Origin: Acanthaster planci
Lineage: Eukaryota > Echinodermata > Asteroidea > Valvatida > Acanthasteridae
Direction: 5' to 3'
Assembly: GCF_001949145.1 (NCBI RefSeq)
Contig: NW_019091362.1
Coordinates: 687,409 to 739,995 of the forward strand
Length of the DNA: 52,587 nucleotides
Part shown: positions 42,561 through 52,587 of the stretch, in pieces
Numbering within the stretch: the stretch's first letter is position 1
Layout of the letters: the number at the start of each line of letters is the position of its first letter
Program-made: the position numbers and the translations under genes
The notes under the pieces: model-generated
What the model saw: the letters and a program-made list of their open reading frames with translations, nothing else
Database searches by the model: none
Told to the model about the DNA's origin: nothing

Positions 42561-42804
42561 GGGCTGTTTTCCAATACTCAACGTCGGCTCCGTCTCAGGC
42601 TTCAACTGTTTTTTTTACTACCTGACTTTGAAGCTGTAAACGCACTAATTAGTCTAATAGTGCCACAAAACATCAAATAAGATGCAAGAGAGCAAAAACT
42701 TACAGGAATCCAATTTGATTTAAACGCTTCATGCCCACAAACGGGGATTGGTGTCGAGGACGGAACCTGAGACCGAGACGAAGTTGAGTATTGGAAAACG
42801 GCCC
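42561..42804. mobile_element. TIR MITE, copy 2 (inverted relative to 6,643-6,882)
   Basis: Inverted ends GGGCTGTTTTCCAATACTC and complement, with an interior matching the other copy in reverse orientation. No clear target duplication. Confidence 0.65.
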
Positions 42805-42836
42805 AGGATCGTTGAAAAAGTATAATCGAGACATAT

Positions 42837-43015
42837 GCTGCAAGATATGAGACGGAGACTCCCCCCCCCCGCTTTGTGTTGGTCATTGTCTCGCAGGAAT
42901 CTTGGGAATTCCTTTCAGACATCTTGGGGGGGATGTGTTAAATAACAATGGTCTGGAATGTGTATAGGGATTGGACATGTTGGGGGGGGGTACCCCTCGG
43001 TCTCATTTCTTGCTG
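42837..43015. mobile_element. Second copy of the 173-base poly-C MITE
   Basis: Same order as 4,452-4,624: TATGAGACGGAG, a poly-C run, TTTGTGTTGGTCA, a run of G, then ACCCCTCGGTCTCATTTCTT. The imperfect inverted ends (GCAAGATATGAGAC and GTCTCATTTCTTGC) are clearer here. It starts about 33 bases after another MITE. Confidence 0.6.
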
Positions 43016-43143
43016 GGTATAAAATCGAGAGGAATAGTCAGATTGGTCAGATTTACCTGGTCTGGGAACCAGACTACGTCAATGGCACGGAGTATAAGTA
43101 GATAGGAGACCGTGTGTAGTGCGCGAACACAAATATAAACAAC

Positions 43144-43275
43144 ATGACGTCTCAAAATTACGGCCCCAAATGGCTGGTAGAAAGAGCCCAGAAATGTCTA
43201 AAATGCGACCCACACTCTGCCAAAGCTTTGCTTATCACGGCAAGAACGTTACACCCTCAGGACTTTGGAATACAG
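43144..43275 (+). CDS. INTS10: INTS10 exon 1
   Basis: 44 codons from the ATG (MTSQNYGPKWLVERAQ...) to DFGIQ, followed by donor GTGAGC. The first helix pair matches the human start, so this ATG is the likely initiator. Phase 0. Confidence 0.9.
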
Positions 43276-46200
43276 GTGAGCCTTTGCGTATAGTAATACG
43301 AATTACTATGCTAACTCGACATGCTCGAGATGGAAGCTCTAGTTAGCATGTAAAATGGCCTTGCCCAGTTATGATATTACGATTAATCATACATGTAGCC
43401 CCACGAGTTACCCCCAGAACTGTGGTATCCGATGTCCACCCCGCTTGGAGCGGACGTCGGACCCGGTACCCCACAATTCTGGAGGTACCAACAAGTATGG
43501 TCAGAAGACTCACTTTGCTGCAGTGCTGGCCTGTCTTCGGCCACACATCTATTTACAACTGTAATCATGGTAATAATTGGGCACTTCTGCACATATTTGC
43601 ACACACATAGGCCTACCATCTCATTGTCCTTTTCCTTCATTTTTTGGCCGATAGGGGCCTACCTCGAACATTCCAACCTGAGGCTGAGTCCCCCAAGACA
43701 GCATTAACCCTAATGTGTTGTAGTAAAATGTAGTACTGTGCGCTGTCGCTTGTAAGAGGACATGACTTTATTGTTCTGTGAAGCCATAAGATACAACAGA
43801 TATGACAATGTACCATACAGTGCTCTGGCACTATGAATGCATGGCTTTATTGTTCTCTGTACAAGTAACAATGGAAGTAACCTAGCCAGAAGTAGTAATC
43901 TGTAGCGCTAGGTCCTTCAGGCTCAGACTAATACTTAGTATTTTGTAGTACTGTGTAGTGTAAGCCAAACAATATGCTTGGCAGTTAGGGTTAAACCTCT
44001 TTAAACTGCAGCCATTTTTCCCATGCACTCCATGCATTGGCTTGTCTAGGTCAGTGTGGACATGAAAAAATCAATGTAGTTGAAGTGGTTAAACAGTCAG
44101 GAAAGCAACTTTTCCTTGGATCAGCTGATTTCCTTATTTTCACTTCACCCTGATGTGTCATAGAAAATTGAAAGGAAAGAGGTCCACATACAGATGCCAG
44201 TATCAGTAATTATTCCCTTAAGTGATCTGTTGGCCGTCGGAAAGAAAAAACATGTCCAGTCCATGTCCAATTTAGGAGGGAAAAAACGAAGTCGTTTACT
44301 TAGTTAGAGAACACTTAGAATTTTTCTGACCAGTCTCATAGGTTTTCTGCACAGGGTGTCAACTGGAACGCTTCCCAATTGAAAACACTGTACAAAGTCT
44401 TGTAAATATTGAAATTTCCTCATTTTTGTCAAAGTCCATGTTTGCTTGCCTTGTGTATGGCAGAAATTTCAAATCTTGAAATGGTTTAGGGACTTTAGGA
44501 AGATGTCACCTAAAAATGCTTGAGGCACAAATGTGCACAGACGTGCACAGAGGTGTGCAAATGTTTGCCTGGCAATAACAGTAGCATTGATGGACGTGTG
44601 GCCAAGAATATGGCAAGATAAGACTCTGGTCCACGCAAATAAAAGTGGAAGTAAAGTAACAGATTTCCTAAAAGATTGATTGACTGACAGTGTAGCGCTA
44701 TTGACTGAGATGCAGGTGGACTAATTGGTACTAACATTTTGAAAGGTTCTTGTGCATAATCTTTAGCATTGTTGTTCATCTGTGATGGATTTCTAATTCA
44801 GTTTGAAGCTTACTGCATCGAGAAGTCTGCAAGAAACTCGCGTCCAGCATCAGTGCTGCTTTTAGAAATGTAAGTCAAAGTTCTTCCTGTGTTTGTGTTC
44901 ATTTCCTGAAATCAACTGCTGGAAAAGGAGCCAATGACAGTAAATAACACTCAGCATGCACGAATGTGATCACAGGGCTCCACCCTGTTAAATCCTGAAA
45001 TTAATCTCCCGGATGAGATTTGAAGAATTCGAGCCACTTATCAGGGACAGATAGATTGAACAAACAGAAATTTATAACATTTTTGTTCTTTTGGGTGCCA
45101 GTTGATTGCTTTTCTTTGAAGTGAATCTCTTAGATTGACTTTTTCTTAGGTTGACTTTTTCTTTTGAATTTATTTTTACACAGGTTCGAGCAGTTCAAAC
45201 AGGAAACGGCGCTATGGAAGGAACTTCAGATAGTAACAGGTGCTTTGAAATCTAACACGGATGATGAAAATGGGCTGTTCTTACAAGGTACATGTACATT
45301 GGTTTTCTTTAATTTGGTTGGGATGGTGGGGATTTGGAGAGAAATCGTTGAAAAAGCAAAATGCACTCACATGCTGTCAACTTATCATGATATGTAGTCT
45401 GGAGAGAGGTATCTTAGATTTGATCCACTGGTTTAGGATTATTTTTGATTAATTGTTCTGTTCTTTATTATATTTTTCAAAAATTAATTAACCAGCCATT
45501 TATATACAGTACACTAATTTCTAGGTCAACTTTAATCAACAATATAGTGTCTTTGCAATGCATTTCATCCACATGCAACTTTCTGAACCAGTACAGCATA
45601 TTGAATGTTGAAGGTTTTTGGTTCTTTTGCACCTTCTGGTTCTGAATGGATTAGAAAATTGTCAAAACCCTTTGGTATGCAAGGCTTCCATTACAGCATT
45701 GAGCTTGATACTTGTAGATAAGAGTGGACTGCATAGGGTTCGTGACCCTCCTTTCTCATTCATACCTCTGTACATGTATGTCATTGGAAGATACACTGGT
45801 GGCAGAAGCAGGGGGACCAGGGAGCCCCCTCCCATTCTTTCGACCAGGAGGGCATGGGCCCCCACTTTTTGGAAGTCCTATTATAACAGGGTGGAGCTCA
45901 ATGGATCTGCTTATTAATGGCTGATGCCTGATGGTCTCACAACCGCCCCTCCAACTTTAAAAAGCATTCCACCACCGTTGGGAACATATTGACACAGTAT
46001 GCCCCCTTTTGTTCAGACAAATACAGTGAATGGTCTGAAATCCTCCAACAGAAACCTTTTCACAATATCAGTACGTCTGTGAGGCAAAAGCCAGTTTTGG
46101 CTGTCTTTTTCCAAAAACTCACCATCAGATGTAAAACCAATGGCTCTGCATTTTGCCACATGTAAATCCCCCCCGCCCTTCCTTAAATAAACAGTAGTTT

Positions 46201-49200
46201 ATCCCCTCACAGACAAAAACATTAATTGAATTTGATCACTTTTCTTTTTCTTATTTTGAATTCACATTTTTATATAACAAGAAATGTTGTGTTTGTATTT
46301 TTTTCATGCCTTCCATCATCTCAGAGGTGTTTTCATCACTACCAGACAAGGCTCAATTTGACATCTTACTTCTTAGTGCAGGTACTGCAAAGAGCATCAT
46401 ATATTTTGTTTGTCTCTATTTACCTGCCCTGGTTGCTCTGTTCTTGATTTGGCAAAACCACCATACGAGAGACTGTGGCAGGGGTGTGATTTGTCTGGAT
46501 TTTTCCCGATTTCCAAAATTTCTGTGAGACTATCCGGAATTTCTGTGAGACTTTCCGGATTTCCGTATATGACATTGCTTTCACTATGTAACACAAAGAC
46601 TACAATATTTGGTGCGAAACTAAGTGAAAGACTTGCACAAGTTTAGGTGTATAGCATGCGCTTTTGCATTGTTACTCCCCCTGGAAATGCGCCAGATACA
46701 TAGGTAATAGTACATTGAATGGAGGGGGTATCACTGTTAAAACATAGGGACCCAGGCCAGCAATATGATCGTTGTGTGTATGTACATGTACTGTACGTTC
46801 GCTGTGTGTATATGCACGGTACACGTTGTCGTTGTACGCACTGTGTACAACTTGCGTCCGTCTGCCGTTACGTTTCGTTTTGTTCTCGTGGTGGTCTGAT
46901 GTCGTCGAAGTCCGTCAAAAAATGTCATATAAGGTAGTAGGTAGGGAAGGGGATCTGAATGTAGACATGGAAATTTTCCTTGCTGGAAACCGAGGTGGAC
47001 AGAGAATTAATTAACCAAGGGGAAATGGATAATATATATATTATTGCAACATTCTCGAGAAAATTGACAGACCTGGGTACTGCAAGTGCCCATGGTGTCA
47101 CAAGTAATGCAATACTCATCTGTATGAGACAGTTTTCAGTTTTAATAAATTGTGATAGAATTTTGTAGATCACTGATTACTGCGTGTGTGTGTATTACAC
47201 TTCTAGGTCTTTGATTGTCACCAATTATAGCTAACGTGTATAATTGCAATTGAAGTGAATGAGGACAAGGGTTTTGTTGCAGTAAATGTTATAATTGTAT
47301 CCCTCAAAGTAAGAACAGCTCTTGTGGTGGCTTACATGTAGTACCTGAATCTCTTCCTATAATCAAATAGATATGCCGCAAATTTTTGGGAAGCTGTGGC
47401 CGATGTGACTTGCAAACCCTCCGACGAATGTCTCATGGATTTTCATTTTCCCCAAATCACACCCCAGCCGTGGAACTCTGGCCAAAAACGGGGGCTGTCT
47501 GGTTCCAATGGTATAATGGAATTTCTGACAGTCCAATTCTATTCTGATCAAAACTTCCTGTAAAATGTGACCCAACGCTGTCAACTTTTGCATGAAAAAT
47601 GTTTTGAAATGTTTACCTAATAATGTCAGGGCATTGTTCTAATGAAACAGAGTGCCTGTGGAGGGCAGTGAAGTGTGACAGGGAGGGAAACAGTTTTTTA
47701 CAAGACATGATGGACTTTCAGGTACATGTACATATACATGTAGTTGCTTCTTTTGAGGGTTTTGAAGTGGGTGTGGCCTAATTCGTGGGCAGAATTGAAG
47801 AACTGAAGTTTTTGATGTCTCGTGTGTTGCAGATCACTGTAGTGACATCTTGGAGAGATGTCAGCTGAAGTTATTGCTCATCAACCGATTTCCTGACGCC
47901 ATCACTGAGCATGGGGTAAGCCTGCCATTCTGCAAGATCTTTTGTTAAATATTTCTCAGGGACTAAAATGAATGAAACATGGGTGGCATGCAGGTATTGG
48001 TGAACACTTCGTATGCCACTCCCACCTTTTGCTTTGTTGTTTAATTGCAACTGACTTCTATATTCTGCACTTGACTCTTAGGAACCGCTCGTTGATATGC
48101 TGTTGGATGCGGAGAAGAATGAAGGAGAGAAACTAGCAGTCAACCGTTTCCGTAGGGTCATGGGTCAGTTCTGTTTCTCAATTATCTTATTCCCCAGTTT
48201 GTTCTTTAGTCAGGGTGTGTTGGGGGTTGGAAAAATTCGGACAAGAAATAGAAGAAATCAACTTCTTGTCCTCAGAGTGTTATCCTGAATGTCACAGGAC
48301 CTCAAACTTTGAGGTTGTGATCCATTCAGGCATTGTTCAAAGAGACTAGCTCTCATTTATTACAACACTGGCAGTTGATGCTTGCTGCTGCTGACTGCCC
48401 AATGTAACAAGGGATATGCAGACGTGCACATTTGCTGCACCTTAGAGGGAAGTTTGCCTCTTACTGCATCTGAGTTTCTTGTCATGTTAACCCTAACAGT
48501 CACTCATATCGTTTGGCTTACAGTACTCAGTACTACAAAATACTAAGTAGTAGTCTGAGCCTGAAGGACCTAGCACTACAAATTGCTACCTCTGGTTAGA
48601 GCACCCCCCATTGTTACTTGTACCAAGAACAATAAAGTCGTGCATTCATAGTGCCACAGCACTATGGTACATTGTCTTATCTATAGTATCTTATGGCTTC
48701 AGCGAACAATAAAGTCATGTCCTCTTACAAGCGACAGCGCTCAGTACTACATTTTACTACTTTGAAGTATTCAGGGCTGTTTGTGTTAATGTTACAAATT
48801 TGTTTTGGTCGTGCAGCTGCTTCATACTTTCAGGACAATAATAAGGACTTGTTTGTCTGTCCTTTTAGTTGATTTTTTGACGGCCTACCTATGTTGGAAA
48901 GTATTCATATCACTTATTCATTTATATACAATGCAAGAAAAGCACAACTTTGATTGAAAGCATGCTTTGTTTTTATCAGTAAAACATTTCATTTCAAAGC
49001 ACGAAGTTTCTTTCACATGTCGGCCATTGCTGCCTCTATGACTGTGCATGTTACTGTATCAGGCTTTCAACAATCTGAAATTGTCAGCCAGACTTAAGTT
49101 CCTTTTTAATCATTTCTTGTTGGTCCAGTCCTTATATTTGAAGCAAGGTTTAGAGATTCAAAGCGCAGTGTGAGATTTGATGCTATTAAGTCAAAAAATT

Positions 49201-50845
49201 TCCTGAAGTAGAGCTAAAGAAAAAGATTTGGGGACTACTCAGGATCCCAAACGTAGAGTTACTGTTCCTTAGTGGTACTAGTGGTGTAGTCAAGACCGTC
49301 ACAAGTCCAGACGCAAGACCAGTAGCATGTTGAACAGTGACAAAGGAATTCATGCTTTTGTTGCCGTTCATTTGAATAGCTTGTGGCTTGAATTCAGACT
49401 GGAGGTCTTGTGTTGGTCTTGTGATAGTGTTCAACTCTTGTGGGGTCTTATGATGGTTTCACAGTGTCTTGACTATATAGGCTAATCTTCAAGGGACATG
49501 ACTCACACAAGGATTATCTTGTCATTTTTAGTTTGCGAAGTTCTCCCCGTCATCTGTGCAAGCAAGAAAGTGAACTGCCAGCCCAAGCAATACCACAAGT
49601 GGCTGCAGAAAGCGGTGGAGTTCTACACAGTCTATGCCACCCAGCCAGCCTGGAAGACAGCCGATCCCAATGGGACCCCCAAAGGGCCAACTGCACCCCT
49701 GCTGTCCCCCCAGGCAGGCAAGGGGCAGAGCTTTGGGTTTGGGGAGCTGACCCATCCTTGGGAGAAACTCCGTCAGCTGCTGGTCATGATCGCTGACAAG
49801 TGTGGATGGGACACAAAGTTTGTGCCTGATGAAGGCAGGTAGGTGGGAAAAGTGTGATCATTGTCGAAAATTGTAGAATTGGTTCAATGAAAATCGAAGA
49901 ATTTCTCGAGGAAAATTGCTTTTATGTAAGCACATTTTGCTTGGTAAATGACTTGTTTTTTTTTTAATCTCCCAAACAATCTGTTGTTGCATTTACAATC
50001 TAATGAAATCTACTGACTACCTTCTTTTTAGTCATTGTGGCTAGTGATCATTGTTTAAGCTTGTCCACCAGTCATGTTTACCACAAACTTACAATACATT
50101 TATTAGTTCAATCTTGATCATATCAGTATATTGAGGAAACAGACTGTCTAGTGATTAGCAGTTTTGCAGTATAAAGCAAGCTGCAAATTTGCAGTGAGAC
50201 TTCGTAATCCGCCTTGAGTAGAAGCACTTTCTCATTGGTTGAAAAGAGCCATATTGGTCGGGAGTGTTCATTTTTGGTAGCGATGTGACCGCAATGTGTG
50301 CATTTCCTAGTCGTTCATGAACCAGCAAAGTTCATTTCCGGCCAAAGGAGCCTCCGCTGCTAAGAAAATTACGCCCTCTCTTGGTCTAGCTTGAGGCTTA
50401 CACAGTAAAACTGATCATATTTCTTGCTGGAAATAAAAAATTGGAGAGTTTTGAGATGCATCATGGTGTCAAATCCAACACTGTTTTGCTATTGTTTGCG
50501 CCATGTTGTTGCCAATATGCGCATGTTCGAAATGAAGCAAACAATAGAAAATGACCATTGAGTTTGTTGCCATGGAATATCTCAAAATTCTTCCATTGGC
50601 TGCATTTCATCAGTCCTCACACAGAGGTTGTGGAGCAAGTGAGCCCAATAGCAATTGACCCCCTGGGTTCTCCTCCATCCTCAGGCCGTTCACGGTGAAC
50701 TGGCTACATATCAATGAGCATTACAGTCGGGCTAAGTCCAGTGAGGCCGCTAACGTCAGGAAGCCTGTCTTCTATTCGACGTTGGTCTTGTTTCTTCAGG
50801 CTGTGCATGGCTTCATGAGTGCTGTCGATCCTGAACAGTTTGCAA
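43144..50845 (+). CDS. INTS10: Integrator complex subunit 10, first eight exons (gene continues past window)
   Basis: Eight exons at 43,144-43,275, 44,802-44,869, 45,184-45,287, 46,325-46,381, 47,833-47,915, 48,082-48,163, 49,532-49,838 and 50,685-50,845 join in frame to 331 codons plus one base. The product aligns through its length with the N-terminal half of vertebrate INTS10: ITARTLHPQDF (human ITARSLYPADF), the IVTGALKSN helix, the LLLINRFPDAITEHG segment (human LLLLRRFPETVVQHG) and MVCEVLPVI (human FVCDVLPLI). INTS10 is a helical-repeat scaffold of the nuclear Integrator complex, which cleaves snRNA and other nascent RNAs and controls paused RNA polymerase II. Vertebrate INTS10 has about 710 residues, so about half is missing. 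No stop or frameshift is seen; this is the one gene here that looks fully functional. Confidence 0.92.
43704..43994. mobile_element. 291-base MITE in INTS10 intron 1
   Basis: Ends TTAACCCTAA and TTAGGGTTAA form 10-base inverted repeats. The interior contains AGTAGTAC/GTACTAC-like repeats and a CTTTATTGTTC motif twice. Homologous in reverse orientation to 48,487-48,789. Confidence 0.65.
44802..44869 (+). CDS. INTS10: INTS10 exon 2
   Basis: The acceptor is AATTCAG and the donor GTAAGT. It encodes FEAYCIEKSARN... to LLLEM, matching human YEMYTIERNAER...LLYDM. The Met codon is split AT/G with exon 3. Confidence 0.9.
45184..45287 (+). CDS. INTS10: INTS10 exon 3
   Basis: The acceptor is TTTACACAG and the donor GTACAT. 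It encodes FEQFKQETALWKELQIVTG and on to LFLQ, matching the human VWREISIITSALR segment. Confidence 0.9.
46325..46381 (+). CDS. INTS10: INTS10 exon 4
   Basis: Microexon of 57 nt with acceptor ATCTCAG and donor GTACTG. It encodes EVFSSLPDKAQFDILLLSA, matching human SLFETLPGRVQCEMLLKV. In phase on both sides. Confidence 0.88.
47833..47915 (+). CDS. INTS10: INTS10 exon 5
   Basis: The acceptor is GTTGCAG and the donor GTAAGC. It encodes DHCSDILERCQLKLLLINRF and on to EHG, matching the human LERSEMLLLLLRRFPE segment. Confidence 0.9.
48082..48163 (+). CDS. INTS10: INTS10 exon 6
   Basis: The acceptor is CTCTTAG and the donor GTCAGT. It encodes EPLVDMLLDAEKNEGEKLAV and on to RFRRVM, matching human ALLEAETIEEQESPVNCFRK. 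It ends in phase 1. Confidence 0.88.
48487..48789. mobile_element. ~300-base MITE in INTS10 intron 6 (inverted relative to intron 1 copy)
   Basis: It begins TTAACCCTAA and ends near GTTTGTGTTAA. The body matches the intron 1 copy read backwards (for example GACATGACTTTATTGTTC complement at about 48,708-48,725). Substitutions and a short indel separate the two. Confidence 0.65.
49532..49838 (+). CDS. INTS10: INTS10 exon 7
   Basis: The acceptor is TTTTTAG and the donor GTAGGT. It encodes VCEVLPVICASKK at its start, a Pro/Gly/Thr-rich loop (about codons 50-75) that is poorly conserved, and a HPWEKLRQLLVMIADKCGW helix. The loop is longer and more Pro-rich than in human. Confidence 0.9.
50685..50845 (+). 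CDS. INTS10: INTS10 exon 8
   Basis: The acceptor is CATCCTCAG and the donor GTGAGT (preferred because it is a consensus site). It encodes PFTVNWLHINEHYSRAK, VRKPVFYSTLVLFLQAVHGF and on to FA, matching the human VVYSTMLVFFKNAFQYV segment. Confidence 0.88.
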
Positions 50846-51792
50846 GTGAGTTTGAAATAGATCACAGAAATCAGAGAATGAATATAGAAACATCTGTAGA
50901 TATACTGTACAAAAGTAAGGAATAACTGATCATTGTTCGTGGAGGCTGAGGTGACATTCAGACTTCAACCTTAAGGACATTGCGTACAGATAGTCAGTGT
51001 TGACAAAGACATACATGTATGGCAGACAGATACCATTGCTGCCATGCGCCTGGCATCCATGTGGAGGCACCTTTGGTGTGTGCACATTCTAATGAAAATT
51101 TGTCATTTTTACTTCCATGTATGTTGTAAAAGCCGTGCATGTGTGCAGTGTTTCTTTCATACTTCATAGTAACATAGATCTAAGATCAAAGCCAACAAAA
51201 ATCTGCTAAGGCTTGCCTCTTCATTATACCCATTTTAGATAACATTTTATAACATTTTAAATTTTTGAATTTTGTTTCAGTTTCAACATTCTCCACACAA
51301 CCGTCTGACATTTTCTTATTTCTTGTATAGAACCATGCTTCCTACCACTTCTATAAAGTGTAAATTGTTTTTGCTGATTATTATGGGCTCCTTAGCCCAT
51401 AAGAAATGACTAAATAGAGCAAATTCAAAATACAGTGCACTACCAAGAGGTTGACACTGAGGGGACATTATTCACAATGCATTGTGGGAACCAGTCTTCA
51501 AGCTTTCTTACCAGATTCACGCGGGGAACTTAAATTCTTCCTGAAGTTTGTTTTACACAGATTTGTGTGGAAATGTTCAACACAATATAGCCAGTACTGT
51601 GAAAATGTCCAAAATAATTTCAAGAGACTTCTGTTGCCGTAGTAAATGTATTTTGTACAGTAACTGAACCATTAAAATTGAATACACTACAAACTGTAAG
51701 CTTGACCACTGGACCATATTGGCCTGTGGTTTTCTGGGCTACCATACAAGAATTATTTATGAACAGAGAGTGTTATAAACCAAACCATTTCT
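50846..51792 (+). other. INTS10 intron 8 (start), nothing recognised
   Basis: No further INTS10 exon could be found after 50,845. The sequence is non-coding, so the intron is at least about 1.7 kb unless exon 9 is too divergent to see. Confidence 0.5.
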
Positions 51793-51985
51793 AAGGATGG
51801 ATTTGCATCGGGGAGATGTTAATTTTAATTTTGGATTTTTTGCCCTGCCCAATGTATATTGTTTACTCAATGTTTCCCTCAAAAGCTTGTGGAAAAAAAA
51901 CACAAGTGTGCTCGGGTGGGACTCGAACCCATGACTTCCTGCTTACAAGTGTAGACATCTTTACCACTGGACCACCGAGCTTGCC
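51793..51985 (-). mobile_element. tRNA-derived SINE in INTS10 intron 8
   Basis: On the minus strand a tRNA-like head (51,980 to 51,908) has box A TGGTCCAGTGG, box B GGTTCGAGTCC and a six-pair acceptor stem GCTCGG/CCGAGC. It is followed by a body ending in the same 3' sequence seen at 18,892-19,107. The anticodon stem does not pair, so it is a tRNA-derived SINE and not a working tRNA gene. Confidence 0.6.
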
Positions 51986-52483
51986 GGTGTTGGCTGGCTG
52001 GTGCGAGTCAGATGTAGCAGTGGGTATAGTCTAGGTGCTAGATGTTGTTATCATTTGGATGCATGATAATCCCTACATACGATCCGCTAGCCGCCTAACT
52101 ATGCACGCACGACTTGACTTTGATAACAACGTCTAGGTTATCCCTGAAAACGGGGGGGAAACTAGTGCGCGTGCGCGACAATTTGTTTTTCACGCACGCG
52201 CACACATGCCATGAAATTGTACAATAGCCTGGTAGCTGCCTAGTTACGCTACTGGCTGGAAGTTTCAGACTAGTTTATACACTCTCACTGTGTTGCAATT
52301 TTGTGCAAAATAATGGTGGTGGATCAGCTAGTAGGCACGGCGGGCGGTGTAGTACATGTACATGTACTGTACATGTTTATACGATGAGGCTCGACTTCGT
52401 CAGCAAAGCACTAGCTAAGTAGCAGTTCATACGGTTTGCAGTTTTTTGGCTTGCGCTGGGCCCGGGTAAGGCCAACAGGAAGC

Positions 52484-52587
52484 ATGACGGAAAAATTGCC
52501 AGGAGCAGGCCGGCCACATGCCCGATGGTGTTTGATATGTGGAAGACAACTTGATGCGTGCAAGAAATACCTCTCCATTAATCTGTT
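52484..52587 (+). CDS. Possible 5' end of an unknown ORF with a CxxC motif (partial)
   Basis: An ATG in good context (GAAGCATGACGG) opens 34 codons to the window end, starting MTEKLPGAGRPHAR and followed by WCLICGRQLDACKKY. The CxxC with a third Cys seven residues on looks like the beginning of a zinc-binding finger. It lies where INTS10 intron 8 should be, so it may be a nested gene or a mobile-element protein. Only about 100 bases are visible. The open frame could be chance. Confidence 0.3.
   Translation, partial: MTEKLPGAGRPHARWCLICGRQLDACKKYLSINL

Larger units (their letters stand above)
41844..43143. other. Intergenic region between copy R and INTS10
   Basis: The two minus/plus genes diverge here. 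It contains two MITE copies (42,561-42,804 and 42,837-43,015). The last ~130 bases before the INTS10 ATG should hold its promoter and 5' UTR, but no convincing core element is visible apart from an A/T-rich stretch right before the ATG. Confidence 0.5.

Noticed and set aside
43985-43994. TTAGGGTTAA as interstitial telomeric sequence
   Set aside because: Only one and a half units, and it is the inverted end of a MITE found again at 48,487.
46510-46562. Two-copy tandem repeat AATTTCTGTGAGACTATCCGG
   Set aside because: Only two imperfect units inside INTS10 intron 4, with no further structure.
49528-49796. Other frames over INTS10 exon 7
   Set aside because: Shadows of the exon; only the frame continuous with exons 6 and 8 matches INTS10.
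51908-51980. Functional tRNA gene on the minus strand
   Set aside because: Boxes A and B and the acceptor stem are good, but the anticodon stem does not pair and a related copy is embedded in the same repeat at 18.9 kb, so it is a SINE head.

Overview
This is a gappy draft-assembly window from an animal nuclear genome. Genes are split into short exons with GT/AG introns, sequence is about 40% GC by eye, there is a 526-base N gap, and DIRS, Polinton/Maverick, LTR, SINE, foldback and MITE sequences are interspersed. The mix (intron-bearing DIRS elements, Polinton, TU-like foldbacks, a C-type lectin fragment) suggests a marine invertebrate, most likely an invertebrate deuterostome such as amphioxus, echinoderm or hemichordate. 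I cannot fix the species.

Left and centre (1-41,850). Three tandem copies, here called L, M and R, of one minus-strand four-exon gene occupy this part, at a spacing of roughly 16-18 kb. The gene encodes a protein of about 570 residues: an N-terminal helix, a DRE-TIM (HMG-CoA lyase / isopropylmalate synthase-like) barrel with its Asp, Arg, HxH and Asn active-site signature, and a C-terminal domain with a canonical EF-hand calcium loop. I know of no named function for this fusion. Every copy carries a lesion. L (about 1,547-8,408) lost the start region, has a +1 frameshift in exon B and a 10-base deletion in exon C. M (about 17,474-24,603) is best preserved but shares the exon B frameshift and runs into the N gap. 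R (33,933-41,843) has a nonsense codon in exon A, exon B cut off at its HxH motif, nearly all of exon C deleted, and an intact last exon with a poly(A) signal.

Between and inside the copies lie mobile elements: an LTR retroelement with a tRNA-Trp primer site and a Gag-like ORF at the left edge; two plus-strand DIRS-type retroelements with tyrosine recombinase (11.07-14.27 kb and 28.58-31.88 kb); two inverted-array or foldback elements in introns B-C; tRNA-derived SINEs; several MITEs, some with an empty site visible in the sister copy; a decayed C-type lectin exon; and a heavily degraded Polinton (about 36.2-40.7 kb: integrase, protein-primed type B polymerase, membrane protein, cysteine-periodic ORF) sitting in the hole in copy R.

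Right (43,144-50,845). The first eight exons of Integrator complex subunit 10 (INTS10) lie on the plus strand, all in frame with good splice sites. They encode about 331 residues, and the rest of the gene lies beyond the window. Its introns hold MITEs, including an inverted pair in introns 1 and 6. At the very right edge a short ATG-initiated open frame with a CxxC motif may start another gene or element.
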